From contig SCHM01000003.1 of assembly GCA_004123355.1 (NCBI GenBank), positions 6,157,058 through 6,221,057 of the forward strand: a stretch of 64,000 bases of DNA, written 5' to 3'. Shown here one piece after another: positions 34,572 through 48,659 of this stretch. This DNA is from Amphirosellinia nigrospora (lineage: Eukaryota; Ascomycota; Sordariomycetes; Xylariales; Xylariaceae). A program made the translations under genes and the position numbers. Numbering within the stretch: the stretch's first letter is position 1; each line of letters starts with the position of its first letter. The notes beneath the pieces were generated by a model. It was not told the origin of the DNA. It did no database searches and saw only the letters and a program-made list of their open reading frames with translations.

Positions 34572-35586
34572 CTATCTATATCTTACTCTCACTGGCCCGC
34601 GCGCCGCTGTGTTCCTAGTGCCATCCACGACCATGGCAACATGGTGGCTTATCGCAACCAAATCGCCTGTATCGTCGAAGATGAGGACCTCGTAGTCGTA
34701 CCGTCCGTTCTTGATATGCTTCGACTGAACCCGCACATGCAACACTCAACACCCTCACGTGGCAACACCTTCTTGATATCCAGATTCAACGTCAACGTCG
34801 GGTACCAAGCCAGGGTAGGTCGCCCGCGCTTTTATTCGTAGTCTTCTGCGCCTCTCCATGTCTCTCTTGCTGGCTCACCCACCATGCCCTCGATCATCTG
34901 GGGCCACATGTCTGATACGTACCCAAGAGCCTCCATCGAGAAACGCTCACCGGACTCGAGTCGTAGCCATTCGTCTATTACGTTAGGCTGCTCTGTCCGT
35001 TCCGTGTATGTGGATTTTGACGCGATCACGGCCTTTCGGACTTGGGGTGCGGCAGATCCTTCAGCATCACCACATCAGCATCCTCTCATCGCAGCCAGCT
35101 TGGTGAAATCTGTGGGCCGAGCCGGGAGCGGTGGGTTCGCTGACCACCCCGTATGTAATGTGAAGCCCGTCTCCGAAGCCATGTTTGTGTTGGTTATGTA
35201 TGCGACGACCTCTCACGTCGTCCTGTATTAACGTGACATGGATTGTCGACGTCTGGCGCCCCAGTTTCACATCCTGACGGCAAATGGGCAAGCCCGACAT
35301 GTGTTCGCCGTAGGAACTCAGCATGTAATGTGATGGTGTCGGTTGTTTTGTTTGGCCAAGGTGTCCCAAAGTGGGTTGCGGCAACACGCAAAAGGGTTGC
35401 CGTCACAACTCGCCGTGGGTGACTACATGATTGATTAGTTGGTGTGTCTTTATGAGTAGATAATGATACATGTGCGGCGTGTTAGTGACTGACCTGAACC
35501 GATACACCATTCTGAAGGGAAATGGGCAGTGTACGTATGTGGACCTGTGCTTTCACGGCCGTGGCCTCAGAGAATGTGGGAGCCAT
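34572..35586 (-). CDS. thioesterase-like superfamily protein with several frame breaks
   Basis: ATG at 35586 (MAPTFSEATA). Conserved pieces lie in successive frames: YTAHFPSEWCIGS, then after an intron (GTCAGT donor) a block with LRVAATHFGTPWPNKTTDTITLHAEFLRRT, then DVKLGRQTSTIHVTLIQDD. A linker with EWLRLESGERFSMEALGYVSDMWPQMIEGM follows, and finally KHIKNGRYDYEVLIFDDTGDLVAISHH. This is the order of a double hot-dog acyl-CoA thioesterase-like (TesB-type) fungal protein of about 330 residues. Breaks are required near 35548, 35290, around 35070 and near 34740. It is either the gene most damaged by assembly errors or a true decaying copy. The substrate is not determinable. Confidence 0.6.
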
Positions 35587-36412
35587 TGTCTCTCACCTAA
35601 CCAGAAATCTTAAGTAATAGAACTGACTCTCAAGATGGATAGGTAATGGGTTGTACATAGTGAGCAGAGCATAATGAATGCAATTGGTATGCCGTGTAAT
35701 TGGGTGGGGATTAGTGGGGCTCTATGTGAGCCTCGGTTCAAGGCAAGACTATGAGTGACGGGAGGACCACCAGTGTTAAATACCCAAGACCTTTTCTAGT
35801 TTTATAAGTATAAACCAGAATGACTACGTAGGGAATCTCCCTAAAGGTTCAGGCCGGAAAACATCTATGCTCGTTTTAGTATACACCAACATTCATCGCC
35901 CTCTTTCGTAATTATTGAGATAGCACCCTTTACTCAGGATCGAGCCGGGGTTAAGAGAATTTACAATGTGTTTTTTGGCATTAATTTTTCTATGCTTACA
36001 GCTTGTATTAAATGACGTTACGATCCGCCAGCGTCTTGTGTAAAATCTAAAAATAGCAAATCTTACACATCTCGTGGTATATAAAACACAAAGCGCTGGA
36101 TCTAGGGATATCCGAGCAATGACGCCAATGCCATGCTCTATAAGTACAATCGGGTGCCGACTTTTGATTTGATTTGTTTCATGGTTTGTCAAATCCGGCT
36201 GTCCTATATGCAGCGAAGGATCTGACCATTTAGTTTTGAAAAACATCTGACCGTTTTCCACTTTGAGGGACCCGTGAGGAATGAAAACTCATAACCATTT
36301 AGTATTTGTCGATTTCATGATACACGCTCAAGAAAAGGGAGTGTGATTTCTTGAGGACAGTATTGTTATATGGTCCTTAGGTTGAGGATCGCCGAACATC
36401 ACCAGCTCGCTC
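35587..36412. other. intergenic, no gene recognised
   Basis: AT-rich. A minus-strand open frame at 35893-36261 has no homology. The end is the 3' flank of THO2. Confidence 0.45.
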
Positions 36413-39400
36413 CTAGCGTCTCTGTCGCTTTTCAACCGGCCCGCCAAACTCTTCGCTTCGGCGCTTTCTATTTCGATGATCTTCCCCACCGCTGCGAAGC
36501 TCACGTCGCTCTTCTGCTCGCGGCCACCGCCCGCCCGCTTCCACTACGTCCAATTTCTTCATGTCTACCATTCCCTCCATCTCCGCGGTGGCGTAATTCC
36601 CGTCCAACATCACGGCCATTGCTTATAATATCACTCCGAGGCAGCAAAGTCTCTCGACCAACATTCTGTTCTCGCCCCGATCTACGTGTAGAATCCTTTT
36701 CGCCCTCTCTTCCGTGACCAGATCCTCCACCAGATTTACGATCTCGATATTCGTGGTGGTCTTTGGACCGATGATCCCTGTCAGTGCTCCGTTCTCGATT
36801 GCTTCGGCGTTGGTCGCGGGAGGACCGATCGCTACCCTCGTGTTCTCTACGTCCGCGCTCGTGGTCGTTTCGACTGGACCGCTCTTTCGGAGGAAAGGGC
36901 TCGGGACGCTCGGTGATGGGAGTAGATACCGGCGAAGCACCGGTAAGGACTTGAGCATCTGAGCCCGCTAGATTGGTCCTGGAACCCTTGGAGCGGACAT
37001 TTGGGCCCCCTTGGAGAATACTATTAATGCCCGACAGCTGTCTGCGACTGTTTCGGGAGCGATCATGGGCAGCTGCTGGCCCGGTAGGTGCAGACATTGA
37101 GTTATTATCTATTCCGGGCGTATTCGGCAAATTTGTTAGAGATGGCCGGTGGTTTAATGTACCACCAAGGGGGGGTCGTTCTGGTGTTTGTAAAGGGGGA
37201 GAGAACGACCTGGGTGTGAACTTCCAGTATTCGAAGATTGTGGAGATATTTGGGCCATGCGATCCGGATGAACGGCTACTGGCGTTGGCATGGGGGGGGC
37301 AAACGACGGTTGCACAGGTGGAGGGTTCCCAACCATATTAGAGTTTAGTTGTCTTAGTCTCTCTGGATGTATGCCCGGCAGCGCTGGCCCGGTAGCCGCT
37401 GGTGAGCTAGAGGTAGGACCATGCTGTATTCCGTTCTGATTACGACGTTGTCTAGACGACGAAGGTCCAGTCGGAGGATGGTGCCTTTCAGGAGACGCCG
37501 GCCGGTGACCATCATGCTGTCGGGGATCGATTCGCGCTGGGGGAATGTTCACTGGGCCGCGAGTCGCATTACGACCACGTCCGCGAGGTCCTTCCGGGGG
37601 ATTTCCCATGTCACCCATTGATGGGATCGAGCTGAGACGACCATACTCGAGATCCTGCATATTAAGTCTACCATGTTCCGACTCTCCACGCGCTGAAGGA
37701 GCTTGGCCAGGAAAGGCGGGCGACTCTCGGGGTCTGTCATTCATCGATCTATCGCCCTCATGATCTACTGTCCTACCGCTTCTTATCGGGGGCCCTGTGA
37801 TTCGTTTCGCTGGTCACGGTTAAGAGCATGATGTTCTCCACGGTGAATACGACGCTCATCACGCGAGGATTCGCTACCATGGGGTTCAGTACGGTCTCCC
37901 CGTCTTGGTGATGCAACTCGTGATGAGTTACGATCTCGGCTGTCTTCTCGAGTGTGCTTGCTGTCACTCAGTAGCGCAGCTCGTGCCGGATTCATTGCGG
38001 CAGGACGGTCGTCAGAGCGATCAGCACCGATAAGCCAAGTACGTTCGGGATTGACCAATGGCCCCGGAGAATCCGATTGCAAAGGCGGCGGGATGGGCTT
38101 TGGAGTGGCAAGGGTTTCTCGTGTATCTCTGCCGACGTCAACGCCACGAGGCACACCTACCCCTGAGGGTGCTCTATCTCGTGATTGATGTTGCTCACGA
38201 TCCTGTGAGCTAGGTTCCGCCCGCCGCGTAGGGTCTGAACGGTGAGGAGGTCGTTCTCTTTCCGACCTGTGAGGTTCGCGAGGTTGTTCCGGCACACGGC
38301 GATCAGGGCCTTGGTAATCTCGCGGTCTAGGTAGACGAGGGTCCTCTGATAACCTAGGAGGTCTTTGGTCACGTGGATCTCTGCCATCTCTGGGGCATCT
38401 CGAGCGGTATCCCGGGGTTCTCTCGATTCTCTCGGGTCTCTATGATCTCTCACATCCCGATGGTCTTTGACTTCCCTGTGGTCGCGGGGATGTATCGTCT
38501 TAATAGTGCCAAATTGATCATGAGTAAAATGTGCTGGGAAAGGTACTTCCGGCCGACTCGGCAAGCCATGCATCCCACTGATTGACGTTAGACTCGACGG
38601 TCGCCCAGATTCTTGTCGTCCACCAGGTGTCGTAGCAGAAACTACAGGCGGCGCTCCTGGGGTTGCGGACCTGGTGGGAATGGGTTTTGAATCTAACTTC
38701 TGAGGTGCAGGTCCTGGACCCTTCGGGTATGATGATGAAGGATGTGTGAGAGATAGTTCTGTTTTGGCCCCTACCGATTGGGAGGTGGCTGAAAAACCGT
38801 TGCTATCTTTGACTTCGCCATCTTCTTCTTCGGCGGGCTTCGTCCGCGTAGACACACTGCAACGTTGTCAGATATTGTTGACAGCTTTCCGTTCTAGCTA
38901 TGTATGTTTTGCTCACCCTGTGGACTGAGGTCTGAATTCTGTAGCGCCTGGCCTAAGAGCTGAAAGCTGAGCTGGCTTACTGATTTCCATTACTTTCTTA
39001 TCGTCGATGGTGTCGCCGCTCTATCTAGTGGTCAGTAATATTACATAGTATCATTTATAGATGCTCACAGTGTTGGGCCTAAATTCCTGAACCAGAACCC
39101 ACTTAGTAGAGCGTTTCTTGAGCGCAGAAATTGCGGTATTTGCAGTAACTGCGAGATCTACACGATGGCCTTGGCCATCGTCGCTATCGGACTTGCTGGC
39201 AGCTTCACGCTCGGCGATCTTAGCAAGACTTGCATTCAACTGTCGGCCCATAAAGTCTACCGAAGGGAAGTACTCGAGACCGGCCTTCAGGACCGTAATC
39301 GCATTCCGAATATGCATCCATTCAGTATCACCAAGGCAAGCCTTGAGAGCTGTAAATAGATTCCTGTGCCATGTCCAGAGCATGTCACGGAATTCATCAT

Positions 39401-42400
39401 GGGCCATGAAGGTAAGCGGTTTCCCACTCTCATCGAAAGTAGTCGCAAATCCAAGTCTACCATGTCCAATAGCTTCTTTCTCATATACTTCTCTCTTTGC
39501 ATGCCAGACAGACAACTCGCCGAGTGTAAGCTTGATGAAACGGCCGAAAAATTCTGCTTCGCGAACTGTACAACCGAATATCATGGATCGCAGCCTGTTA
39601 ACGTTAAAAAGACGGTTGTAGAGACTTGATAGCTTGAAATGTGAAACGCGGTTGAAGTGTAAGAACCGGATTATACGATGGCAGAAATCGGCATCTCCGG
39701 ACGAAAGCAAGATTCGGGGCAGTAGGCACTCTTCAATGAAAGTATCAACAATCGATTCCGCCTTGGCAGAAGATTTGAACCATATTGGGCTTTGTCTGAT
39801 AAGTAGTAGTTTCGTTTTCGTGACTCGTTCTTTGCAGATACTGGCTTCATCAGGCAACTCCTTGGACAGGCGTTCGATAGCTGCCATCTTTGCTTCTTTC
39901 CGGTTCGCACCACTGCGGCTCATATCACTCCGGTCTCTCTTGAGCTCATCACGTTCCTTATCCAACTTAGCGAATTCAGCTTTATAGCTGTCTATCGGAA
40001 CGTCAAGATCACCGGTTTGGAGAGCCCAGAACAAGACGAAGAATTGCGGACTGATCTTGTCCCATACGCTTTCCGGGAGTAAAAGTTTGACTGCTTCAAT
40101 GATGGGGTTGAGTACATCAAGGAAACGGTCGGAGGATTGACCCTGAACAGCCGAAGGTGGCAGCTGCTCAGGAGAGCCCTCTGCTACCTCTGCACCATCA
40201 ATGACCATGTGTTCCGAAGACTCCTCGACGGCAGTGGGCCCTGTAGAGCTATCGCCAACATCCATTGAAGCATCACCTTCGCCATCCACTGCTTGCTTAA
40301 CGGGCACCTTATCGCCTGGGCCCGTTAGATAGTATGTGAGACTAGAACGGCCTATGAGAAATGCAAGATTGGCGTCGAGTCCCAGATCTGTCATGAGAGA
40401 TGGTATGCTGGGAACTCTTGTATCGAACTCTTCTGCCGACAAATTATGGCGTAGTAATTCCATATACTGGACAAGTGCTTGCTGAGAATCATCAATCACG
40501 GTTGCTATGTATTTGATATGTGCCTCATCTTCAGCTAGATGGAAAATGGCTGATTGTCGGTATTGTGCCATGTTGATTAGTAGCTGTGAAGCCATATTTG
40601 TTTGTAGCAATGCCTTCATGAGTCGAGAGGCACTCTTCTCGGACTCGTAGCGCTTATCACCCAGCCAGTAAGAGTTTGGCGTCGCAGAAGCTCGCCACCC
40701 GCTGAGAGCTGACAGCTGACCGTCTGTAAAGTCAATATCCGGTACGATGCCAGCCATAGAAGTGATTAACTCTCGAAGGATTACCAGATCGGTGGAATTG
40801 CCGTGAGCCACCTGTTCGCTCACGTATTGAATCACTGGTGTTGCATCCACATTCTCGAATCGTCGGAAAACTTTGCCAGAAAACTTAGAAAGGGCTTGTA
40901 ACCACCTGCTCGTCAGAAGCACGGAAGTCTCCTGTGTTCGGCTTCTTTGTTTGCCACCAAGGGAACTGAGAAGTGACCAGACCAAGACATCGTACCCCAT
41001 CTCCGTAAAGTATTTAGTACATTCGACGAAAGCTTCAATGAGATTTGTATAAGCTTCAATCTGGTCTAACGCGACCTTGCACACGACTCCAGGAGAAGAA
41101 AGGGCGATCTTAGCGAGTTTCTTGGCGGACATGGGAATGTTTTCAAGCGATAACCGTTTGAGAGTCGCAAGAGTATCTGATCTGGCAACTTTGAAAGCCT
41201 GTTTCATGGCTTCTAGCCGCGATATCGATCCTTCATAGCATTCTGCGTAGATATTGTATCGAACTTGAGTCGGGTAATGTTTCAGAAGGTCCCAAACCGC
41301 GGCCACGGCATCCACATTAGCGTTGGTAAGACAAAGAGATGGAACCAAGGTGCGACGAAGCAAATCCTGCCACCGAGAAACGTTGCTAGGGGATTCGTCT
41401 TCTGCCAAGCTCTTAACGCCGATGCTCGCTATTTTCTTGACAAGAGTGGGATCTCTACCAATGTTTACGCCGGAAATATTGAGAAACGTGTGACATAGCG
41501 TGAAGACGTCGTCGACTGTTTGACAGACCGGAACATTGTCGGACCACTCGTCAAGGTAGAATCGGTAAAGGATACCCTTGCTGGTACCATCTGCGTGCGG
41601 CCATCTCAAGACTTTGATGGGTGAGCCCTCGACGAGCCGCAAATTACCTTTCGGCATACCAGCCTGGTCTTGGGCCAGATCCGGTTTCATAATCGCTGTT
41701 ACTGTAGAAAGCGCACTAACAGGCCGCGAAGCTTCGTATACCTTATTGATGGAATGGATCAGAATGCGGTTGATCGCTGGGTAGATCTCGTCTGGGTATG
41801 CTTCGGGGAGCCAAGGAAACCGGCCAATAATGAAAAGAGCTTCAGGAACAGCACCAACAACTAGAAGATGTGAAACAAGGTCAGCCTTCTGTGCCTCTTT
41901 GGGCTCCGGAAGACTTGTTTGGTCCTCCTGTGCTTGGCTACTAGTTTCTTGGGCTTTCCCATCAACTTTGACTGCAGCAGATTCGCGCGCTTTCGGGCCA
42001 GTTGGAAGAGTATCATCCGTCAACGCACCAGCTGCGAGTAGTGCATTGGCGCAGTTCCTTGTCTCGCATTCCTCTCCTTCTCAGCAAGTTCGTCTTCTCG
42101 ACGGCTTCTGAGTGCGTCCATATCCTGATCTGCAGGCCATAAGTGCGTGTACAAATCTGCCAAGGAAATAAAGCCAATCTTGATGAGAAATGCAGCGAGA
42201 TAATAAAGGTTAGCTGGTAACGTTTCGCCTTTGTCTCGAGCGTCGGATGTATAGAAACGGAACTTGAAGCCGAGAAGTTGGGCAGCAACTCGGTTACCAC
42301 AAGGTGGGATTGTTTTTGTCGTCTTCATCCATTCAAACGTTGAGTCGTAACTAGGGTCGGATTCCGAAATGCTCTCGTGTAAGCGTTGTAGTTCTGCATC

Positions 42401-43671
42401 TTCAATCCGCCTACCTCCTAACTCGAAGAAGGCATCAAGATGGATTTCTCGAGCTCTATTCCAAAAAGCGGCATCACGTTCATGAGTTTGGTCTTCCAGA
42501 CCAGGCTGGTAGTCTTCCACGTTGGTTTCTTCATTTTGGGATAATGCCCACTTTGGTAGACCCCCAGCGAATAGCTTTTCTGCGTGCTCGATTTGATTGC
42601 GTGGCCACCATGAGCTAATTCGTAGCAGTCTGGTGAAGAATATCAGGTTTCTCAGCATTGTTGCCGAGAAAACATCGATGACAACGTCGAGGACTCGGCC
42701 AACGTCTAAATCGAATGTTCCTATCAATGCTTTAATACGTTCCCAACTGGCCTGAACGAGAACGAAGTCATGATGCCCTTGAGACTGGTATGGCGTTCGA
42801 TATAATTCCGCTGCAAGCTTTGAATAGCCCTCTGACTCCTCTCTAATAGGTTATAGTTTGCTTGACGATAAAGCTGGTTGGTAGCATACTTGATCCCGAG
42901 CTTGACAAAGTTGTCCCGTATCAGGCCAAGCTGTTGGAGGGCTGTCGCATCAAGTACTTCACGCACGAGTTGGGGTGATAACTCGGTCGCAGAGATAAAA
43001 TCTCGGAGTTGAGCGGCGGACGTTGCATCATTCGAGTCCACGAAGACGGAGATGGTGTCTAAAAATAAGGTCTGAGCATCGAAAGTAAAATTGGCTCCAA
43101 TGTCGCTCTCAGCTGCGGGTCCAAGAATCTGTTTCATACAACTTCCAGCGTCATGTGGAGTAAGGAAGTTTTCGAGCACGGCGTGTGTAAATTCCTGGGA
43201 AATGGTGGAGATTTCTTCAATGTCTTCGTCACTTCTTGATGTAATCCCATGCTCAACAACCTCCTGGCGCCCACTTTGTTGCCATGCGGATAGGCGAGCT
43301 TCTGTTAGGATGAGATAGTTGTAATTCGTCGAAATAGGGGTTCGAAGGGGTTGACTTGGTTGCTGAGCGACAAATTGGGGCGCGGGCTGGGACGGGACGG
43401 ATGCGGCTTGTGAGGATGAACTGGAGGGCCTAGCAACCGCGGGCGAAACGGGAACCCGGTGGTTAGATCCAGCCCCGACCTGGGGTCCCGAGGAATCACG
43501 GCGGTCATTGTTCCGCCTCGTGTTTCTGCCACCACCTGGACCTCGGCGATGCTGCGGCCCATCTTGATAATCTCGCTCGTGTTGGCCTAAACCGGTATCT
43601 GAAGGACGATGGGGCGCGGGCCGGTTGCCAGCCTCCGAGACCCTATCATTGCGCTTCCGTTTGGGAGGCAT
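36413..43671 (-). CDS. tho2: THO complex subunit 2 (THO2/Rlr1)
   Basis: ATG at 43671 (MPPKRKRND). About 2,350 residues, the usual size of filamentous fungal Tho2. A basic, disordered N-terminus leads to the helical THOC2 region (NFVKLGIKYATNQLY, GTFDLDVGRVLDVVIDVF). The uninterrupted 990-residue stretch 42023-39051 carries LAEDEAHIKYIATVIDDSQQALVQYMELLRHN and the C-terminal THOC2 domain (WYKSSAKAE-like IWFKSSAKAESIVDTFIEECLLPR). Two short introns lie at 39003-39070 and 38857-38916. The tail is rich in RD/RE/HR dipeptides, as in RNA-binding Tho2 tails, and ends EEFGGPVEKRQRR. THO couples transcription elongation to mRNP assembly and export in the nucleus. Breaks near 42830, 42044, 38300, 37780, 37169 (a C7 run needing C8) and 36600 are each single-base. 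Confidence 0.93.
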
Positions 43672-44918
43672 TTTGGATTTGAATTAAACACTACGCGAAA
43701 GGGTTGGTCATTTGGACGGCGGTATTTGGAAAACTAGAAGAATGCTGACGTAGGAGTGTCGTGAACGTGGGCGCAAAATGGAGCGTCGCATCGACTGACT
43801 GCTTGTGACGCTGCAGTTGACAAAGGAGAAGGAGGATATCTGTCGACGATAGACGGCCGTAGAGGGGACGGCGACGGTAGAGATTGTTGGCGACGAAGAG
43901 TAGGGCCGATTCGCAGATAAGTTACACGGCTGATGAAGTAGAAGGCGCAGTGGACGACGAGTTTAGAGTCATGTGCATGTCCACCATGAAAATTATGAAG
44001 GAGTAAGGACAAAGAATGCGGACTTGGAAGTGGGCTGGCTGCTAAGGTCTGCCAGCGACCGTGGTCCTTCCCAAGGTACAACCATCCACGTGCACGGTCG
44101 ATGTACTGGTAGGCGATTTGGGAGCAACAAGAAATAAGTTGCGTGATCGGATCGACGTGGTTGTGGTTGCGCTGGCAGTCTACGGACGATTGTTCGTAGC
44201 AGACTCTGTCGCGTGTTGGACAATCGAGGGAGGCTAACCTGTAGGGAATCGCGTGGAGGTAGAACAGGCTACAGGCTACAGCAGATGCAGCCTCATGGAG
44301 CTTGGACCAAGGATAGCGGGAATACACATGAAGGCACTTGCCCAGTACAGTGCGACGGGCTCTTCTTGGGAGTAAAAAGTGGAGAGGCGTGGTACACATT
44401 CGGTATTTTCTTGGCCCGATTGAAGTACCCGCATCTGCCCGCATCTGGTCTCCGCTGCACGTTTTACCTGTAGCCCATTGGCTGACCCCATGCATTATGT
44501 AAGCCAAAACTTCTCATTTCGTCCACAGCATACAGCCCCCGGTAGGGCCGTTTGTCATACCACGATAACTCGGGCGTACTAGTATACCTACTAGGTAAAG
44601 TAGAGACTCGCCAGAATAGGTAATGTAAGTAGGTAATTCGGGATTCACTCATATAGGGATTTGAACTGGCCCCAGATATCTCCCCGAGAACAGAAGCCGG
44701 CTCTGATGTGCAAAAAAACCGAATTCATCTTGGTGACCGAGAATACACCGTGCTAGGTGTATCGGATTTCACCGGTGGCGCGCATTTCACACTTATACCG
44801 CTCGATGCTGCGCCTATAAAATCTTCAAATCCAGAGCGAGCTCTTATCTATCAAGAGTTACAATAATAAGATAAACCGTCCACCCGCACAAATACCACAA
44901 ATCCTCCACATCAATACC
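43672..44918. promoter_or_regulatory. shared upstream region of THO2 and MET2
   Basis: A 1.25-kb divergent spacer. A TATA-like TATAAAAT at about 44814 lies roughly 100 bp before the MET2 ATG. A CACGTG E-box at 44086-44091 is the core bound by bHLH factors such as yeast Cbf1 in methionine-gene regulation, but its distance of 830 bp makes a role uncertain. A minus-strand open frame at 43734-44507 lacks an ATG and homology. Confidence 0.4.
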
Positions 44919-46502
<1,584 letters not shown>

Positions 46503-48659
46503 AAAGCAACGTGAACGATACAAGCCATTGCTTGACCTGGATGACATGGGTCAACCTGTGAATAGTGCGACATTCAACATGAGCGTTAGCCATCATCGCC
46601 TCACCTCTACTCTTAAAGCATTTATGTTCATGATGCCTCAATAGAATGGTATCAGCACACCTTGAATCCTTGACGTTAAATCGGGTAACAACAGACCACT
46701 ATGCTATCCGCTCGCGCGGTCTAATGGGGAGGATCTAAATCCTGGTCGTGTAGTAGAGAAGTCCATGTCCTATCATTAGCAAACCCACCGCCCTGGGTTC
46801 TTACTTTAGTAGCTTCTTCACGGAACAATGCCGGCAATTGATGGGGCTGGTTGTACTTCTTACATGGTGCCAGCCCACTGCAGGAACACGATGGTAATGG
46901 TAATACATCCAGCCACCATTGGCATATTTCGCTTCCAGGTGCTCGCTACCTCGTGAGGGATAAGCTTTGAGTTTCGTAGGCGAAGCGGACTTCATTGCCT
47001 TCAGTCGACACTTTTACCTGCCCGTTGTAGCATTCAAAGCGCATTGTGACCGATTGAGCACGTTGCGTCATGCAAGGTGTTAATTGGCTATCGTAGGCCA
47101 AGAACGCGCCATCCCAACCGATTCCGGGATGTTCGCCGGACCCCTGTGGTCGCCCGTTCAATCGGATTCTGCGTCCTTCGCACCCGCAACGTGATTCACT
47201 TCCACCTGCCTCTACTCGCGAGGTGGCGTTGCTGTTTCTAGAACCGCTCCCCGCGTTCGAAGCTTTCGGGAGGAATTCCATGTGTTTGGTAACCGAGGAC
47301 AACGTGATCGATACATCGTTCTACCACTCAGAACATCGCAAATAATAGGCCCCAGAACTTACCTGTTTCTTTTTGCAATACCCATGGACGTATTATCGGT
47401 CATCTTACTCGGTTACAGCCCTTCGTAATATGCCTTAGGCAGTGGATTTGTCGCTAATCCCTACAATCGCACCACGTCTATCACGTTGTTACTCCAATTC
47501 CCCAACAGTGCGTTACCTTTTAGAAAATGCCGAGACCCGACATATACGACGACGAGTTGCTTTTCCTTGTTACTATGTGGGTTATACAGCATGTATGATC
47601 AACGTCGAGATGCAAATAAGGACAACGATGACAGGAGCAGCAGGAAGGCTTGGAAGGCTGTTCGATGCTCACCACTTATTCAGTCGGCAAAAGGCGTTCT
47701 TGGTCCTCCACCGAGGATTATGCATTGCCCTAGCTGCAGTGTAACACTGTATCGAGCAATTTGATTAAATATGTTGCCGGCTCAGTACTACTATACTCGG
47801 CCGGTACGTATACAGATAGCAGCAGCTCTCTTGGCTTTTACGTAGACATTACCCAAATCAGATATCATTCAGTAATCATCCAACTCAAATGCCACGCTAC
47901 GTTGGGGTCATTTATGGGCGGTATTAATTGGTCTGCAGCCTACGAACCAAACACGTTGTCGAAGGCGGTACCATGATTCAGGCTCCAGGACTAACCATGG
48001 CCCAGCGCCCCAAACTGACACGATAAGTTCGAGAATCATCCAAGCCACATCTTCCAGAAGGATCAGGGACCCGATGAGTCCTACACCTGTCATACATGTC
48101 CGCAAATGTACGACGAACCATTGGTCCAACTCTCAGCTGCCCTGTCGTCTGGGATCTCGTTGGTACCCTACTCTAGCCCGGCATACACCCGCAGCACTGG
48201 GTCATCGCTTGCATGCCTAGTATACTGTAGTATCTGTCTGTAGCTTATGCTTATTTACTGTACGGCACGCCCTACGGGGAGCTCCGCCCTTCCCGGGAGC
48301 ACGAGGCTTAGTTTTCTTTCTAGGGTCATCAATGTCAGACTGATTTATTCTCCTTGCCTTCCCAGACCCGTCAAACCTTGGGATCCAACTGTCGAGGCTT
48401 ATATTTTATCAACAGTACACTACTACGGCGCCCTGGAAGACTGAGTATATTCAATTTGGCCGCAATACCGTACACAGCTCGTGACTCGAAACAAAGTTCG
48501 CCCGCTAACACCCCCCTAAAATACGTCATGAATATCGCATAGCTGGGTTCGATGCGTAGTTGACACCTTCGCTAGGGTCATGGCCGCGGTGCTTCTACGA
48601 CTTTCTTTATATGTTCTAAACGCAATATTAGAGGCGCATCAGTGTACCGATTGTTCGCG
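46503..48659. other. 2.2-kb intergenic region, no gene recognised
   Basis: The largest gene-free stretch. Minus-strand frame 46946-47302 (RFECYNGQVKVSTEGNEVRFAYETQ) reads smoothly but begins with a non-ATG codon and matches nothing I recognise. Plus-strand frames at 47442-47976 are short and unsupported. The last part is the upstream region of the phosphate transporter. Confidence 0.5.

Noticed and set aside
43734-44507. 257-codon open frame on the minus strand upstream of THO2
   Set aside because: Begins at a TTG, has no homology, and lies in a divergent promoter spacer.
46946-47302. Minus-strand frame with smooth-looking sequence in the largest gap
   Set aside because: No ATG in a sensible place, no homology, no splice-supported neighbours.
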